A stretch of 53,610 nucleotides of DNA from DATAVK01 sp036267755. Lineage in GTDB: Bacteria; Actinomycetota; Actinomycetes; JAFAQI01. Location: assembly GCA_036267755.1 (NCBI GenBank), contig DATAVK010000038.1, positions 1-53,610 of the forward strand. The letters are read 5' to 3'. The notes beneath the pieces are model-generated. The model made no database searches and was not told the DNA's origin. It was given only the letters and a program-made list of their open reading frames with translations. Both the position numbers and the translations under genes were made by a program. Below, piece after piece: positions 14,049 through 21,718 of the stretch. Position 1 is the first letter of the stretch, and the number at the start of each line of letters is the position of its first letter.

Positions 14049-16627
14049 CATCCCGGCCCGCTGCCCTTGCCGCGCTTCGGATCGCTCGCCGTGACGCCTG
14101 GCGGCACAAGGCTCGGTCTGTCCTGGTCGTGGCCATGGTGGCGCTGCCCGTGCTCGCCCTGACCGGAGCGGACGTCCTGGCCCGGACGATGCAGCTGAGC
14201 CCGGCCCAGCGGCTGGACCGCGAGATCGGGCAGGCGAGCGTCGCCTTCCAACCGCTCGGCGGCCGGGTGCAGCAAGAGGTGGACGCCACCCTCGGCGCCC
14301 AGACCACCGACAGTTCCGTGTCGTTCGATACGTCGGCCTATCGGGCCCTGCTGGCCCGAACGGAAGCGCGGCTGCCGGCCGGATCCCGAGTCGTGCCGAC
14401 GGTCACCACCAACGGACCGGTGAGCGCTGGCGACCGGCTGGTCGACGCCGACTTTGATGGCCTGGATCTGCGCGACCCCCTCACCAGGGGCATGGCCGAT
14501 CCGGTCTCCGGCCGCGCGCCCACCACGGCGTCAGAGGTAGCGATCAGCCCTTCACTGGCGGCCCGGCTGGCCGTCCGCGTGGGCGGACAGGTCACGCTCG
14601 GCGGCACCCGCCGGACCGTTGTCGGCGAGTATCGCGACCCTGCTCACTGGTCGAGCGAGGGTGTCTATGCGCTCCCGTCGGCTCTGCCGCGGTCGCCGGA
14701 CCTGAGCTCGACGTACCTGGTGGCCACGTCGGATCCGGTGACCTGGTCTCAGGTGCAGGCCTTCAACGCCATGGGCGTCGCGGTCACCTCGCGGTACGCC
14801 GTCGAGCACCCGCCTCGACGCACCGACTACCCCTTGCAAGGCAGTGACCACGCCGAGCTGATCGGCATCGCCACGGTTGCCGTCGGCCTCGCGGTCCTCG
14901 AGGTCGTCCTGCTTGCCGGCGCCGCCTTCGCTGTCGGTGCCCGTCGGCAGCGTCGTGATCTCGCTCTGATCTCGGCGGGCGGTGGGGATGCCCGCCAGGT
15001 CCGCAGCGTCGTCCTTGCGGGCGGCCTCGTGCTGGGTCTGGTCGGAGCCGTTCTTGGAGTGGCGGGCGGGGTCGTGGCCGCTCGGCTGCTCCTGCCCATC
15101 GAGGAGCGACTGGCCGACAAGCTCGGTGGCCCGTTCGACGTCCGACCACTGGAGCTCCTCGCCGTCGGTGTCCTCGGCGTGCTGACCGGCCTGCTCGCCA
15201 GCGTGCTTCCGGCCCGATCAGCGGCGCGCGAGGACGTCGTAGCGGCGTTGACCGGGCGACGCGGGACCGTGACGACCGCGCGGCGGGTGCCCGTGGCCGG
15301 GTTGTCGATGGCGTTCCTGGGTTTTGTGATCGCGGCATACGCCGCCCACCCACCGGCCCGCTTCACACTCATCCTGGTCGGCGCCGTGCTCTCCGAACTG
15401 GGTTTCGTGGTCTGCTCTCCGGCCATCGTCGGGCTAGCGGGCCGGTTCGCCCGGTTCGCCCCGCTCGCCCCTCGGCTGGCACTGCGCGACGCGGCCCGGC
15501 ACCGCGGCCGGACCGGGCCGGCGGTGGCCGCGATCATGGCTGCCGTCGCCGGCAGCATCGCCGTCTCGACGTACATCGTGAGCGAGGTCGCGTCGGAGCG
15601 GGCGAACTACGTACCGCAGGCCCGAATCGGTCAGCCCGTGATGTATGTGGGCGACGGATCACCCGCGCAGGTTCGGCACAACCTCGCCGCGGCGACCGCG
15701 ATCGCTCGCTCGGACCTGGGGGCTAGCACGGTCGTGCCGCTGCCCACGTCGACCTGCAACGGATCCGGCCGGATCCAGTGCGCGTTCCTCACGTCGGTCA
15801 CCGATCCCGCGTTCCACGCCGAGACGCCGAGCACTGTCGCCGTCGGTGACGCGAACCTGCTCGCCCGCCTCGCCGGACGATCCGACCCGCAGGCGGTTGC
15901 GGCGCTGCGAGCGAGCACGGTGGTCGTCTTCGATCCCGGCTGGACGAACCACGGCACCGCGACGCTGAGCATCGAGGCGCAAGGCCCGTCGTCCTCCAGT
16001 GACCGTGACCAACAGCTTCCGGCGTACGCCGTCGACGTGGGCAATACGTCGGCTGCCACGGGGGCGATCATCAGCCCGGCGCTGGCGAGGCAGCTGCACC
16101 TGACGGTCGACCACAACGCCTACATCGTCGTCACACCCCGGGTCCCGACCCAGGCTCAGCAGGACCGCGCCGACGCCGCCCTGCAGCCGACCGCCGCGAA
16201 CCGGGTCCCGCCCGCCTCGCTGACCATCGAGCGTGGGTATCACCCGCGGCGGTGGAACTACGGTCTGCTCGCGCTGGCCGCGGCTGCGGGCATCGTCACG
16301 CTGGGCGCAACCGGCATTGCTACCGGGCTGTCCGTCGTCGAGAGCCGTAGCGACCTGACCACGCTGTCTGCGGTCGGGTCGTCGCCACGCACTCGGCGGC
16401 TACTGGTCGCGAACCAGGCGGGGACGGTCGCCCTGTTGGGCACCCTCGTCGGCGTCGTGTCCGGCTTGGTGCCGGCGTACGGCATCCTGCGGTCGCGGGC
16501 GGGGTTCCCGTTCGTCTTGCCGTGGGAGACGATCGGCGTCGTCGTCGTCGGTGTCCCGCTGCTGGCGATGCTCGCCACGTCGGTCTTCTTGACGACACGG
16601 TCGACGTTGCCGAGGCGCGCCACGTGA
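14045..16627 (+). CDS. ABC transporter permease with two FtsX-like domains
   Basis: 860 aa. An N-terminal transmembrane helix (VLVVAMVALPVLALTGADV) is followed by a large extracytoplasmic region. A first FtsX core lies around residues 270-400 (IGIATVAVGLAVLEVVLLAG and onward), then further helices, a second extracytoplasmic region and a second FtsX core at the C terminus (LLALAAAAGIVTLGATGIATG onward). Such fused permeases are the membrane half of MacB-type exporters that move peptides, lipids or drugs or act as sensors. A terminator-like hairpin follows the stop. Confidence 0.92.
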   Translation: MTSRPAALAALRIARRDAWRHKARSVLVVAMVALPVLALTGADVLARTMQLSPAQRLDREIGQASVAFQPLGGRVQQEVDATLGAQTTDSSVSFDTSAYRALLARTEARLPAGSRVVPTVTTNGPVSAGDRLVDADFDGLDLRDPLTRGMADPVSGRAPTTASEVAISPSLAARLAVRVGGQVTLGGTRRTVVGEYRDPAHWSSEGVYALPSALPRSPDLSSTYLVATSDPVTWSQVQAFNAMGVAVTSRYAVEHPPRRTDYPLQGSDHAELIGIATVAVGLAVLEVVLLAGAAFAVGARRQRRDLALISAGGGDARQVRSVVLAGGLVLGLVGAVLGVAGGVVAARLLLPIEERLADKLGGPFDVRPLELLAVGVLGVLTGLLASVLPARSAAREDVVAALTGRRGTVTTARRVPVAGLSMAFLGFVIAAYAAHPPARFTLILVGAVLSELGFVVCSPAIVGLAGRFARFAPLAPRLALRDAARHRGRTGPAVAAIMAAVAGSIAVSTYIVSEVASERANYVPQARIGQPVMYVGDGSPAQVRHNLAAATAIARSDLGASTVVPLPTSTCNGSGRIQCAFLTSVTDPAFHAETPSTVAVGDANLLARLAGRSDPQAVAALRASTVVVFDPGWTNHGTATLSIEAQGPSSSSDRDQQLPAYAVDVGNTSAATGAIISPALARQLHLTVDHNAYIVVTPRVPTQAQQDRADAALQPTAANRVPPASLTIERGYHPRRWNYGLLALAAAAGIVTLGATGIATGLSVVESRSDLTTLSAVGSSPRTRRLLVANQAGTVALLGTLVGVVSGLVPAYGILRSRAGFPFVLPWETIGVVVVGVPLLAMLATSVFLTTRSTLPRRAT

Positions 16628-16791
16628 ACGCCACCGAGCGGGCTCGGTGGGACCGTCGGGTTCGACGCCGCCGTGCGATGCGGTTGGCGGCGCTGTTGCC
16701 GCCACCTCCCGAACTTGTCAGGGGCCGCGAGCGCGGAAACGGGCCGGGAGGCCTGACACGTCGAGGCGGAGGGGCTCCGTAGCCTGGCGTC
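16628..16791. other. Intergenic region between ABC permease and pdtaS-like gene
   Basis: Contains the terminator-like hairpin at 16631-16650, a second GGCGGC/GCCGCC hairpin at 16686-16703 and the TAGCCT -10 of the kinase gene. No ORF of its own is convincing. Confidence 0.5.
16631..16650 (+). terminator. Hairpin after the ABC permease gene
   Basis: CCACCGAGC, 2 nt, GCTCGGTGG: a perfect 9-bp inverted repeat starting 3 nt after the stop codon. No T-run follows, which is common in high-GC actinobacteria. A second hairpin (GGCGGC / GCCGCC) lies at 16686-16703. Confidence 0.5.
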
Positions 16792-16794
16792 GTG
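16780..16794 (+). promoter_or_regulatory. Leaderless promoter -10 of the pdtaS-like gene
   Basis: TAGCCT (16780-16785), 6 nt, GTG start. Same geometry as galE. Confidence 0.55.
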
Positions 16795-18264
16795 CCGACC
16801 ATGGACGAGCTGCTGGGGCCGCACGGCCTCGAGCTCGACGACGCCGACATTCTGCACCGGCTGGTGGGGGACTGGCAGCTGCTCGCCGACCTGTCCTTCG
16901 CCGACCTCGTGCTGTTCGTGCCGGACCGCGATGGCGAGTGGTTCACCGTCGTCGCGCAGATGCGGCCTACGACCGGTCCCACGTCGTACCAGGACGACCT
17001 GGTCGGGACCGTGGTGGCCGCCGCGGACCGGCCGCAGCTGCGCGCCGCCTTCGCCGACGGTCGGATCGTGCGGGAAGGCGATCCGGTGTGGCTCGGCGGT
17101 GTTCCGGTCCGAGAAGAGGCGCTCCCGGTGACCCGCGGCGGCCGGGTCCTCGCCGTGATCGCGCGCGACACCAACCTGGCGGCCGCCCGGACGCCGAGCC
17201 GGCTCGAGATCGCCTACCTGCAGAGCGCAAACGACCTGGCCCAGATGCTCGCCGAGGGGCGCTGGCCGTACCCGGGCGAGCGGGCGAGGGACGAGGGCTC
17301 CGGCCCCCGGGTCGGTGACGGCCTGATCCGCCTCGACCCGGCCGGCCACGTGACGTTCGCCAGCCCCAACGCCCTGTCTGCCTACCGCCGGCTCGGCCAC
17401 CCCGGTGACCTGACCGGCGCATCGCTGTCGGAGGTGACGAGCGGCCTGGCCGGTCGGCTCGCCACGCCGGTCGACGAGCCGGTCTCCGTGCTGGCGCGCG
17501 GCCGGGTGCCCCGCAGTGGCGACGTCGAGGGGGCGGACACGATCATCGCGCTGCGGGCGTTGCCGCTCTGGCCGGGCGGCGAGCACATCGGCGCGCTGGT
17601 CCTGGTCAGGGACGTGACCGAGGTACGACGACGCGATCGGCAGCTGCTGAGCAAGGACGCGACCATCCGGGAGATCCACCACCGGGTGAAGAACAACCTG
17701 CAGACCGTGGCGGCGCTGCTCCGGCTGCAGGCCCGTCGGATGGACGTTCCGCAGGCCCGCATCGCCCTCGAGGAGTCGGTCCGCCGGGTCTCCTCGATCG
17801 CCGTCGTCCACGAGACGCTCTCGGGATCCCTCGAGGAGAGCGTGCCCTTCGACGAGGTCGCCGACCGGGTGCTCGCCATGATCGCCGACGTGGCAGGAAG
17901 CGCGGTCGCGGTCCGGCGACGGGGCAGCTTCGGCGTGCTCACGGCGGAGATGGCGACGCCGCTGGCGATGGTGCTCACCGAACTGGTGCAGAACGCCGTC
18001 GAGCACGGGTACGACGATCAGCAAGGCGGAACCGTCGAGATCCGGGTCGACCGGGGTGAGGGCGACCGCTTGAGGGTGGAGGTCGTCGACGACGGACGGG
18101 GGCTACCGGCCGACTTCGAGGCCGACGCCTCAGAGCGGCTAGGGCTTCAGATCGTCCGCACCCTGGTCGGGACGGAGCTCGGTGGCCGGCTCGACCTGCG
18201 TTCGCCGGAGACCGGCGGGACGGTGGTCACGCTGACGTTCGGCGCACCGAACCCCGGTCGGTGA
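16792..18264 (+). CDS. pdtaS: PdtaS-type sensor histidine kinase
   Basis: 490 aa soluble kinase with no transmembrane helix. An N-terminal GAF-like domain (about 1-150) is followed by a PAS-like domain (about 170-280), a HisKA_2 helix with the phospho-acceptor in IREIHHRVKNNLQ (His 296/297) and a HATPase domain (LTELVQNAVEHGY, DDGRGLP, GLQIVRTLV). Mycobacterial PdtaS has this layout and phosphorylates the ANTAR RNA-binding regulator PdtaR, acting on translation or termination. No PdtaR gene is in the window. Synteny with TB7.3 and whiB1 matches Mycobacterium. Confidence 0.93.
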   Translation: MPTMDELLGPHGLELDDADILHRLVGDWQLLADLSFADLVLFVPDRDGEWFTVVAQMRPTTGPTSYQDDLVGTVVAAADRPQLRAAFADGRIVREGDPVWLGGVPVREEALPVTRGGRVLAVIARDTNLAAARTPSRLEIAYLQSANDLAQMLAEGRWPYPGERARDEGSGPRVGDGLIRLDPAGHVTFASPNALSAYRRLGHPGDLTGASLSEVTSGLAGRLATPVDEPVSVLARGRVPRSGDVEGADTIIALRALPLWPGGEHIGALVLVRDVTEVRRRDRQLLSKDATIREIHHRVKNNLQTVAALLRLQARRMDVPQARIALEESVRRVSSIAVVHETLSGSLEESVPFDEVADRVLAMIADVAGSAVAVRRRGSFGVLTAEMATPLAMVLTELVQNAVEHGYDDQQGGTVEIRVDRGEGDRLRVEVVDDGRGLPADFEADASERLGLQIVRTLVGTELGGRLDLRSPETGGTVVTLTFGAPNPGR

Positions 18265-18270
18265 GTGGGT

Positions 18271-18522
18271 TCAGCCGGTGCGCAGCGGGGTCCGCAGCCG
18301 GGAGCGCTTGAGCGCCATCCGCTCGTCCTCCGACAGCCCACCCCAGACACCGGTGTCCTGGCCGCTCTCCAGCGCCCACTCCAGACAGGCCTCGGTCACG
18401 GTGCATCGTTCGCAGACCGCTTTCGCGTCTTCGACCTGGACCAGTGCGGGCCCGGTGGTGCCGATGGGGAAGAACAGCTCTGGGTCCTCCTCACGGCACG
18501 CGGCTGCGTGTCGCCAGTCCAT
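18271..18522 (-). CDS. whiB1: WhiB-family iron-sulfur regulator WhiB1
   Basis: 83 aa. C9, C37, C40 and C46 bind a [4Fe-4S] cluster, and GVWGG (58-62) is the WhiB turn, followed by a basic tail (KRSRLR). The N terminus MDWRHAAACREEDPELFFPI is close to Mycobacterium WhiB1, an NO-sensitive essential regulator that binds the primary sigma factor. GGAAGGA precedes the ATG. Two CRP-like sites lie upstream, as in M. tuberculosis where CRP controls whiB1. Earlier in-frame starts in the upstream region are not credible. Confidence 0.95.
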   Translation of the reverse strand: MDWRHAAACREEDPELFFPIGTTGPALVQVEDAKAVCERCTVTEACLEWALESGQDTGVWGGLSEDERMALKRSRLRTPLRTG

Positions 18523-18555
18523 GCGGCGTCCTTCCGTTCCGGTGTCCGGCGTCTC

Positions 18556-18571
18556 CGTGAGTTCATTCACG
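18556..18571. promoter_or_regulatory. CRP-like site proximal to whiB1
   Basis: CGTGA, 6 nt (GTTCAT), TCACG: a perfect match to the mycobacterial CRP pattern (C/TGTGA-N6-TCACG/A). Its centre is about 41 bp upstream of the whiB1 ATG. Confidence 0.55.
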
Positions 18572-18594
18572 TGACTCTGTGTCATTCGCGTGAC
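18563..18594. repeat. Direct repeat in the whiB1 upstream region
   Basis: TCATTCACGTGAC (18563-18575) and TCATTCGCGTGAC (18582-18594), 12 of 13 identical, 19 bp apart. They overlap the proximal CRP-like site; a second regulator could use them. Confidence 0.4.
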
Positions 18595-18600
18595 CTGTCT

Positions 18601-18616
18601 TGTGAAATCTTTCACG
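18601..18616. promoter_or_regulatory. CRP-like site distal to whiB1
   Basis: TGTGA, 6 nt (AATCTT), TCACG. Centre 45 bp upstream of the proximal site and 86 bp from the whiB1 ATG. The core GTGAAATCTTTCAC is a perfect inverted repeat apart from the 2 central bases. Confidence 0.6.
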
Positions 18617-18825
18617 AAGTACGTCGTACCACAACCTAATCCCTGATCTGTCCCCGTACTCGGGACGCTATCTATGTCCGTCGTGGGCTGTCCAGGGCTG
18701 TTCTGGTCCACGCTAGAACGGGGTTCTGGAGCGGGGCAAGCGTGACCGCCAGGTTTCGGCGGCTGGAGCCTGTGGGACTTCTCACACGTCACGCGGGGAC
18801 CCTGCCCCTCGGCCAAACCGCTCAA

Positions 18826-18850
18826 CCCTCGCGAGGGCGCAATCGCCCGC
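18826..18850 (-). terminator. Hairpins after the lipid kinase gene
   Basis: Palindrome CCCTCGCGAGGG directly followed by GGGCG-CAAT-CGCCC. They lie just downstream of the minus-strand lipid kinase stop. No T-run. Confidence 0.35.
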
Positions 18851-18857
18851 CGAGCAA

Positions 18858-19787
18858 TCAGGCGATGACCCGCAACGCGTTCGGAACCGCCAGGAAGCGG
18901 GCATCGGTGCGCTCGCCGAGATAGTCGCCGTCGACTTGGAGGTGGGTCGGGCGGTCGGCGACCAACCGGAAGTCGCGCAGGTCGTGGAAGGTGCGGGTGG
19001 CCCGGCCCCGGATCCCGCCGCGGGACAGCATGCCGGCCGCGGCCCAGCTGACCCCCGGCAGCCGCATCCGCTGCCGGCCGACCAGGTCGAGGCCGGCGTC
19101 GAAGGACGCATCCGGCGTCAGCACGATCGGGTGGTCACGGAAGTAGGTCCACGGCGAGGTGTTGGCCACGATGCCGAAGAACAGGCCGGTGACCGGCTCC
19201 TCGCCGGGCCGCTCCAGCGTGAGGGCGGGATGCCGCCGGTCCATCGCGAAGACGCTGCGCACCGTGGCGCGGGTGTAGCGGCTGGGCGTGCTGGCCTTGC
19301 CCTTCGCGCGGGCCGCCTCGACCCGGCGTACCGCGTCGGCATCGACGCCGAGCCCGGCCGTGAACGTGAACCATCGCTCGTCGACCCGGCCGAGCCCGAG
19401 CCGCCGGGTGTGGCCGCCTCGGAGGGCGTCGAGCAGCTCGCCGGTCGCCTCGATCGGGTCCCGGGAGATGCCCAACGCTCGGCTGAACACATTCGTGCTG
19501 CCACCCGGCACGATCGCCAGCGCCGGAGCATCAGGCGAGGGCCCGGTCCATTCGCCGGAGCCGAGCAGGCCGTTGATGACCTCGTTCACTGTTCCGTCGC
19601 CGCCGAGGACCACGACGAGGTCGAGCGAGGCCTCGACCGCCTGGGCGCCCAACTCGATGGCGTGGCCGCGGTGCTCGGTCTCGATGACGTCGACCTTGAG
19701 CTCGCTGCCGAGTGCCCGGGTGAGGACATCGCGCTCATGACGCGTCGTGGAGGTGGCCATCGGGTTGACCACCAGCATCGCGCGCAT
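18858..19787 (-). CDS. Diacylglycerol kinase-family lipid kinase
   Basis: 309 aa. The nucleotide-binding motif GGDGTVNEVINGLL is at about residues 62-75, followed by PGGSTNVFSRALG and a C-terminal beta-sandwich with DGDYLGERTDARF. These are hallmarks of DagK/YegS/sphingosine-kinase-like enzymes, which phosphorylate diacylglycerol or related lipids at the membrane. ATG 19787 is exactly 6 nt after TATCCT, so I prefer it over the GTG one codon upstream. Lipid substrate not determinable. Confidence 0.9.
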   Translation of the reverse strand: MRAMLVVNPMATSTTRHERDVLTRALGSELKVDVIETEHRGHAIELGAQAVEASLDLVVVLGGDGTVNEVINGLLGSGEWTGPSPDAPALAIVPGGSTNVFSRALGISRDPIEATGELLDALRGGHTRRLGLGRVDERWFTFTAGLGVDADAVRRVEAARAKGKASTPSRYTRATVRSVFAMDRRHPALTLERPGEEPVTGLFFGIVANTSPWTYFRDHPIVLTPDASFDAGLDLVGRQRMRLPGVSWAAAGMLSRGGIRGRATRTFHDLRDFRLVADRPTHLQVDGDYLGERTDARFLAVPNALRVIA

Positions 19788-19799
19788 CACACGAGGATA
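19785..19799 (-). promoter_or_regulatory. Leaderless promoter -10 of the lipid kinase gene
   Basis: Minus strand TATCCT (19799-19794), 6 nt, ATG 19787. Confidence 0.5.
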
Positions 19800-19808
19800 T
19801 CGGTCACC

Positions 19809-19826
19809 TAGGCTCGTGACCCCATG
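19809..19826 (+). promoter_or_regulatory. -10 element of the four-helix membrane protein gene
   Basis: TAGGCT (19809-19814), 9 nt, ATG: a very short leader of about 3 nt is predicted. Divergent from and adjacent to the lipid kinase promoter. Confidence 0.4.
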
Positions 19827-20195
19827 TCACGACCCGCCTCACTGTCCGTAGCTGCCGCCCTGGTAGCGCTCGAAGCCGCCGGGATGGCGATCTTCGGCAT
19901 CGTCGAGCTGGTCCGTGCCGTGGTCGGTCATCCGCAGAGCCGAGGGACGGCGATTCTGCTCGGCGTGGTGGTCCTCATCTACGCGGCCGGCATCGCGGCC
20001 GCCGCGCTCGGCCTCTGGCGGGTACGACGGTGGGCGCAGACCCCGACGTACCTGGTGCAGTTCTTCTCGCTCGTGATCGGGATCGGGCAGCTGCACACGC
20101 TGCCCGGGCTGATGATCCCGTTGCTCGTCGTGGCGGTGCTCACGCTGGTCTCCGTGTCACTGCCGGATAGCCGCGCCCGACTCGGCGGGATCTGA
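19824..20195 (+). CDS. Small integral membrane protein, about four helices
   Basis: 123 aa. Hydrophobic stretches around residues 7-30, 41-63, 73-90 and 92-112, joined by short polar loops (VGHPQSRG, RVRRWAQ). No catalytic motif and no family recognised with confidence. It is divergent from the lipid kinase. Its stop codon sits in the first unit of a three-copy palindromic repeat. Confidence 0.7.
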   Translation: MSRPASLSVAAALVALEAAGMAIFGIVELVRAVVGHPQSRGTAILLGVVVLIYAAGIAAAALGLWRVRRWAQTPTYLVQFFSLVIGIGQLHTLPGLMIPLLVVAVLTLVSVSLPDSRARLGGI

Positions 20196-20234
20196 GGCTC
20201 AGTTGGTCTGAGACTCAGTTGATCTGAGGCTCAG
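20192..20234. repeat. Three-copy 16-bp palindromic tandem repeat at a convergent junction
   Basis: Units begin at 20192, 20208 and 20224. Each has the palindrome CTGAG-N-CTCAG, and the units are joined by TTGGT or TTGAT. Unit 1 contains the stop of the membrane protein gene and unit 3 the stop of sigF. Possibly a bidirectional terminator or stop-codon cassette. Confidence 0.65.
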
Positions 20235-21142
20235 TCCTCGGCCAGCAGCCCGGTGCGCAGCTGCGCGAGGGTGCGGGCCAGCAGGCGTGACACGTGCATC
20301 TGCGAGATACCGAGCTCGGCGGCGATCTGCGACTGGGTCATGTTGCCGAAGAAGCGCAGTAGCAGGATCTTCTTCTCGCGGGGTGGCAGCTGCTCGAGGA
20401 GCGGCTTGAGCGACTCGCGGTACTCGACACCCTCGAGCGCCTCGTCGGTCGCGCCCAGCGAGTCGGCCACCGCGGGGGAGTCGTCGTCGCCGGCGTCCGG
20501 AGCGTCGAGCGATACCGCGGAGTAGGCGTTCGCGGACTCCAGGCCTTCGAGGATGTCCTCCTGCGACATCTCGAGGTGGCCGGCGAGCTCCGCGACCGTC
20601 GGGGCGCGGCCGTTTCGCTGCGACAGCTCGCTGGTGGCCTTCGCCAGGGCGAGCTTCAGCTCCTGGAGCCGGCGGGGCACCCGGATCGCCCAGCCCTTGT
20701 CGCGGAAGTGGCGCTTGATCTCCCCAACGATCGTGGGGGTGGCGTACGTCGAGAACTCCACGCCGCGTTCGAGGTCGAAGCGGTCGACGCTCTTGATCAG
20801 ACCGATCGTTGCCACCTGGACCAGGTCGTCGAGTGGCTCGCCGCGGTTCCGGAAGCGACGGGCGAGGTATTCGACGAGGGGCAGGTGCATCTCGACCAGC
20901 TCGTCGCGGATCCGCTGCCGCTGCGGGTCGTCTTCGTCGCAGCTGACGAGCACCGCGAAGAGCTCTCGGGCGTGGGCTCGGTCATGCGAGGTCTTGGTCT
21001 GCCGCTCGACGTCCGCGGTCAGCTCCGGTTCGACCGTGATCTCCAGGTCGGTCGTACCGTCCGGCGGCTCCGGCACGGCGGCATCGTCGGCCGGGCCGGC
21101 CTGGTCCACGACGGCGGGTGCCGCGGTGGGCTCACTCGTCAT
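20231..21142 (-). CDS. sigF: SigF/SigB-type alternative sigma factor
   Basis: 303 aa group 3 sigma factor. Region 2 holds HLPLVEYLARRFRNRGEPLDDLVQVATIGLIKSVDRF in two parts around RGVEFSTYATPTIVGEIKR; region 3 is WAIRVPRRLQELK; region 4 ends with the HTH TQSQIAAELGISQMHVSRLL. This is the SigB/SigF general-stress and development class. An acidic N-terminal extension of about 75 residues is unusual but common in actinobacteria. ATG overlaps the rsbW stop (ATGA), the classic anti-sigma/sigma operon. Confidence 0.93.
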   Translation of the reverse strand: MTSEPTAAPAVVDQAGPADDAAVPEPPDGTTDLEITVEPELTADVERQTKTSHDRAHARELFAVLVSCDEDDPQRQRIRDELVEMHLPLVEYLARRFRNRGEPLDDLVQVATIGLIKSVDRFDLERGVEFSTYATPTIVGEIKRHFRDKGWAIRVPRRLQELKLALAKATSELSQRNGRAPTVAELAGHLEMSQEDILEGLESANAYSAVSLDAPDAGDDDSPAVADSLGATDEALEGVEYRESLKPLLEQLPPREKKILLLRFFGNMTQSQIAAELGISQMHVSRLLARTLAQLRTGLLAED

Positions 21143-21561
21143 CGTGCCGGTCCGCTCCGACGCTTGTTGAGGGAGATGGTCACCCGGCCGTCCGAGTCGC
21201 CCGAGCTGTCGACCTCGCCGGCCAGCGCGGAGAGCACGGTCCAGGCGAAGGTGTCGCGGCTGGGCTGCTGGCCGTCGCGGGTCAACACGCTGACGCTCAC
21301 CCGCATCGTGTCAGCGTCGAGCAGGAACTGGCACTCGATGTCGGCCCCGGCGACGGCCTGGGCCAGGAGCATCGCGCAGGCCTCGTCGACCGCGATCCGC
21401 AGGTCTTCGATCTCGTCGAGGGTGAAGTCGAGCCGTGCGGCCAGGCCGGCGGTCGCCGTCCGGAGCACGGAGAGGTAGGCGCCGACTGCGGGCAGGGTGA
21501 TGACCACGACGTCGCGCGGCGCTGTCGGGGCACTCCCCGGTGCGCTTGCGGCTTCCGCCAC
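21139..21561 (-). CDS. rsbW: RsbW-like anti-sigma factor with degenerate ATP site
   Basis: 140 aa GHKL-fold protein coupled to sigF. The N-box region reads LRIAVDEACAMLL: the Glu is present, but the Mg-chelating Asn found in RsbW/SpoIIAB (EAxxN) is Met, and no glycine-rich ATP-lid motif is visible (DTFAWTVLSALAGEV instead). It probably still binds SigF; kinase activity on an anti-anti-sigma factor is doubtful. GTG 21561 has AAGGAG about 7 nt upstream. No rsbV gene is adjacent. Confidence 0.85.
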   Translation of the reverse strand: MAEAASAPGSAPTAPRDVVVITLPAVGAYLSVLRTATAGLAARLDFTLDEIEDLRIAVDEACAMLLAQAVAGADIECQFLLDADTMRVSVSVLTRDGQQPSRDTFAWTVLSALAGEVDSSGDSDGRVTISLNKRRSGPAR

Positions 21562-21572
21562 GGTGTGACTCC

Positions 21573-21591
21573 TTCGATCCGTTTCGATCCG
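21573..21591. repeat. Direct repeat before rsbW
   Basis: TTCGATCCG twice, 10 bp apart (one helical turn), 12-30 bp before the rsbW GTG. It could be part of an operator or leader. Confidence 0.3.
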
Positions 21592-21703
21592 CCGGTGTTC
21601 AGCTGGGGGGCGCCGAGCGCCGTACCGGCCCGACGTTATCCCAGGTGGAGGGGGTGTGCCGAGCGTCGGTATGAGCGGGTTTCCGGGGTTTTTGCGGTCG
21701 CGG

Positions 21704-21718
21704 TACGGTGCCGCCGTG
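21704..21718 (+). promoter_or_regulatory. Leaderless promoter -10 of the MBL hydrolase gene
   Basis: TACGGT (21704-21709), 6 nt, GTG 21716. This favours GTG 21716 over the upstream in-frame start at 21656. Confidence 0.5.

Larger units (their letters stand above)
18523..18857. other. 335-bp intergenic region upstream of whiB1
   Basis: Longest gene-free stretch of the window. The whiB1-proximal third holds two CRP-like sites and a 19-bp-spaced direct repeat. The middle holds an AGAAC/GTTCT inverted repeat near 18716. The distal end, after the lipid kinase stop, holds the palindrome CCCTCGCGAGGG (18826-18837) and a GGGCG/CGCCC stem, probably the terminator of the lipid kinase gene. Small ORFs here look random. 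Confidence 0.5.

Noticed and set aside
18523..18857. Extended whiB1 reading frame and small ORFs in the upstream gap
   Set aside because: WhiB1 families start at MDWRH; the upstream stretch contains regulatory palindromes and no ribosome-binding site.
21656..21715. N-terminal extension of the MBL hydrolase (20 codons)
   Set aside because: GTG 21716 has ideal leaderless -10 spacing and the fold begins right after it.
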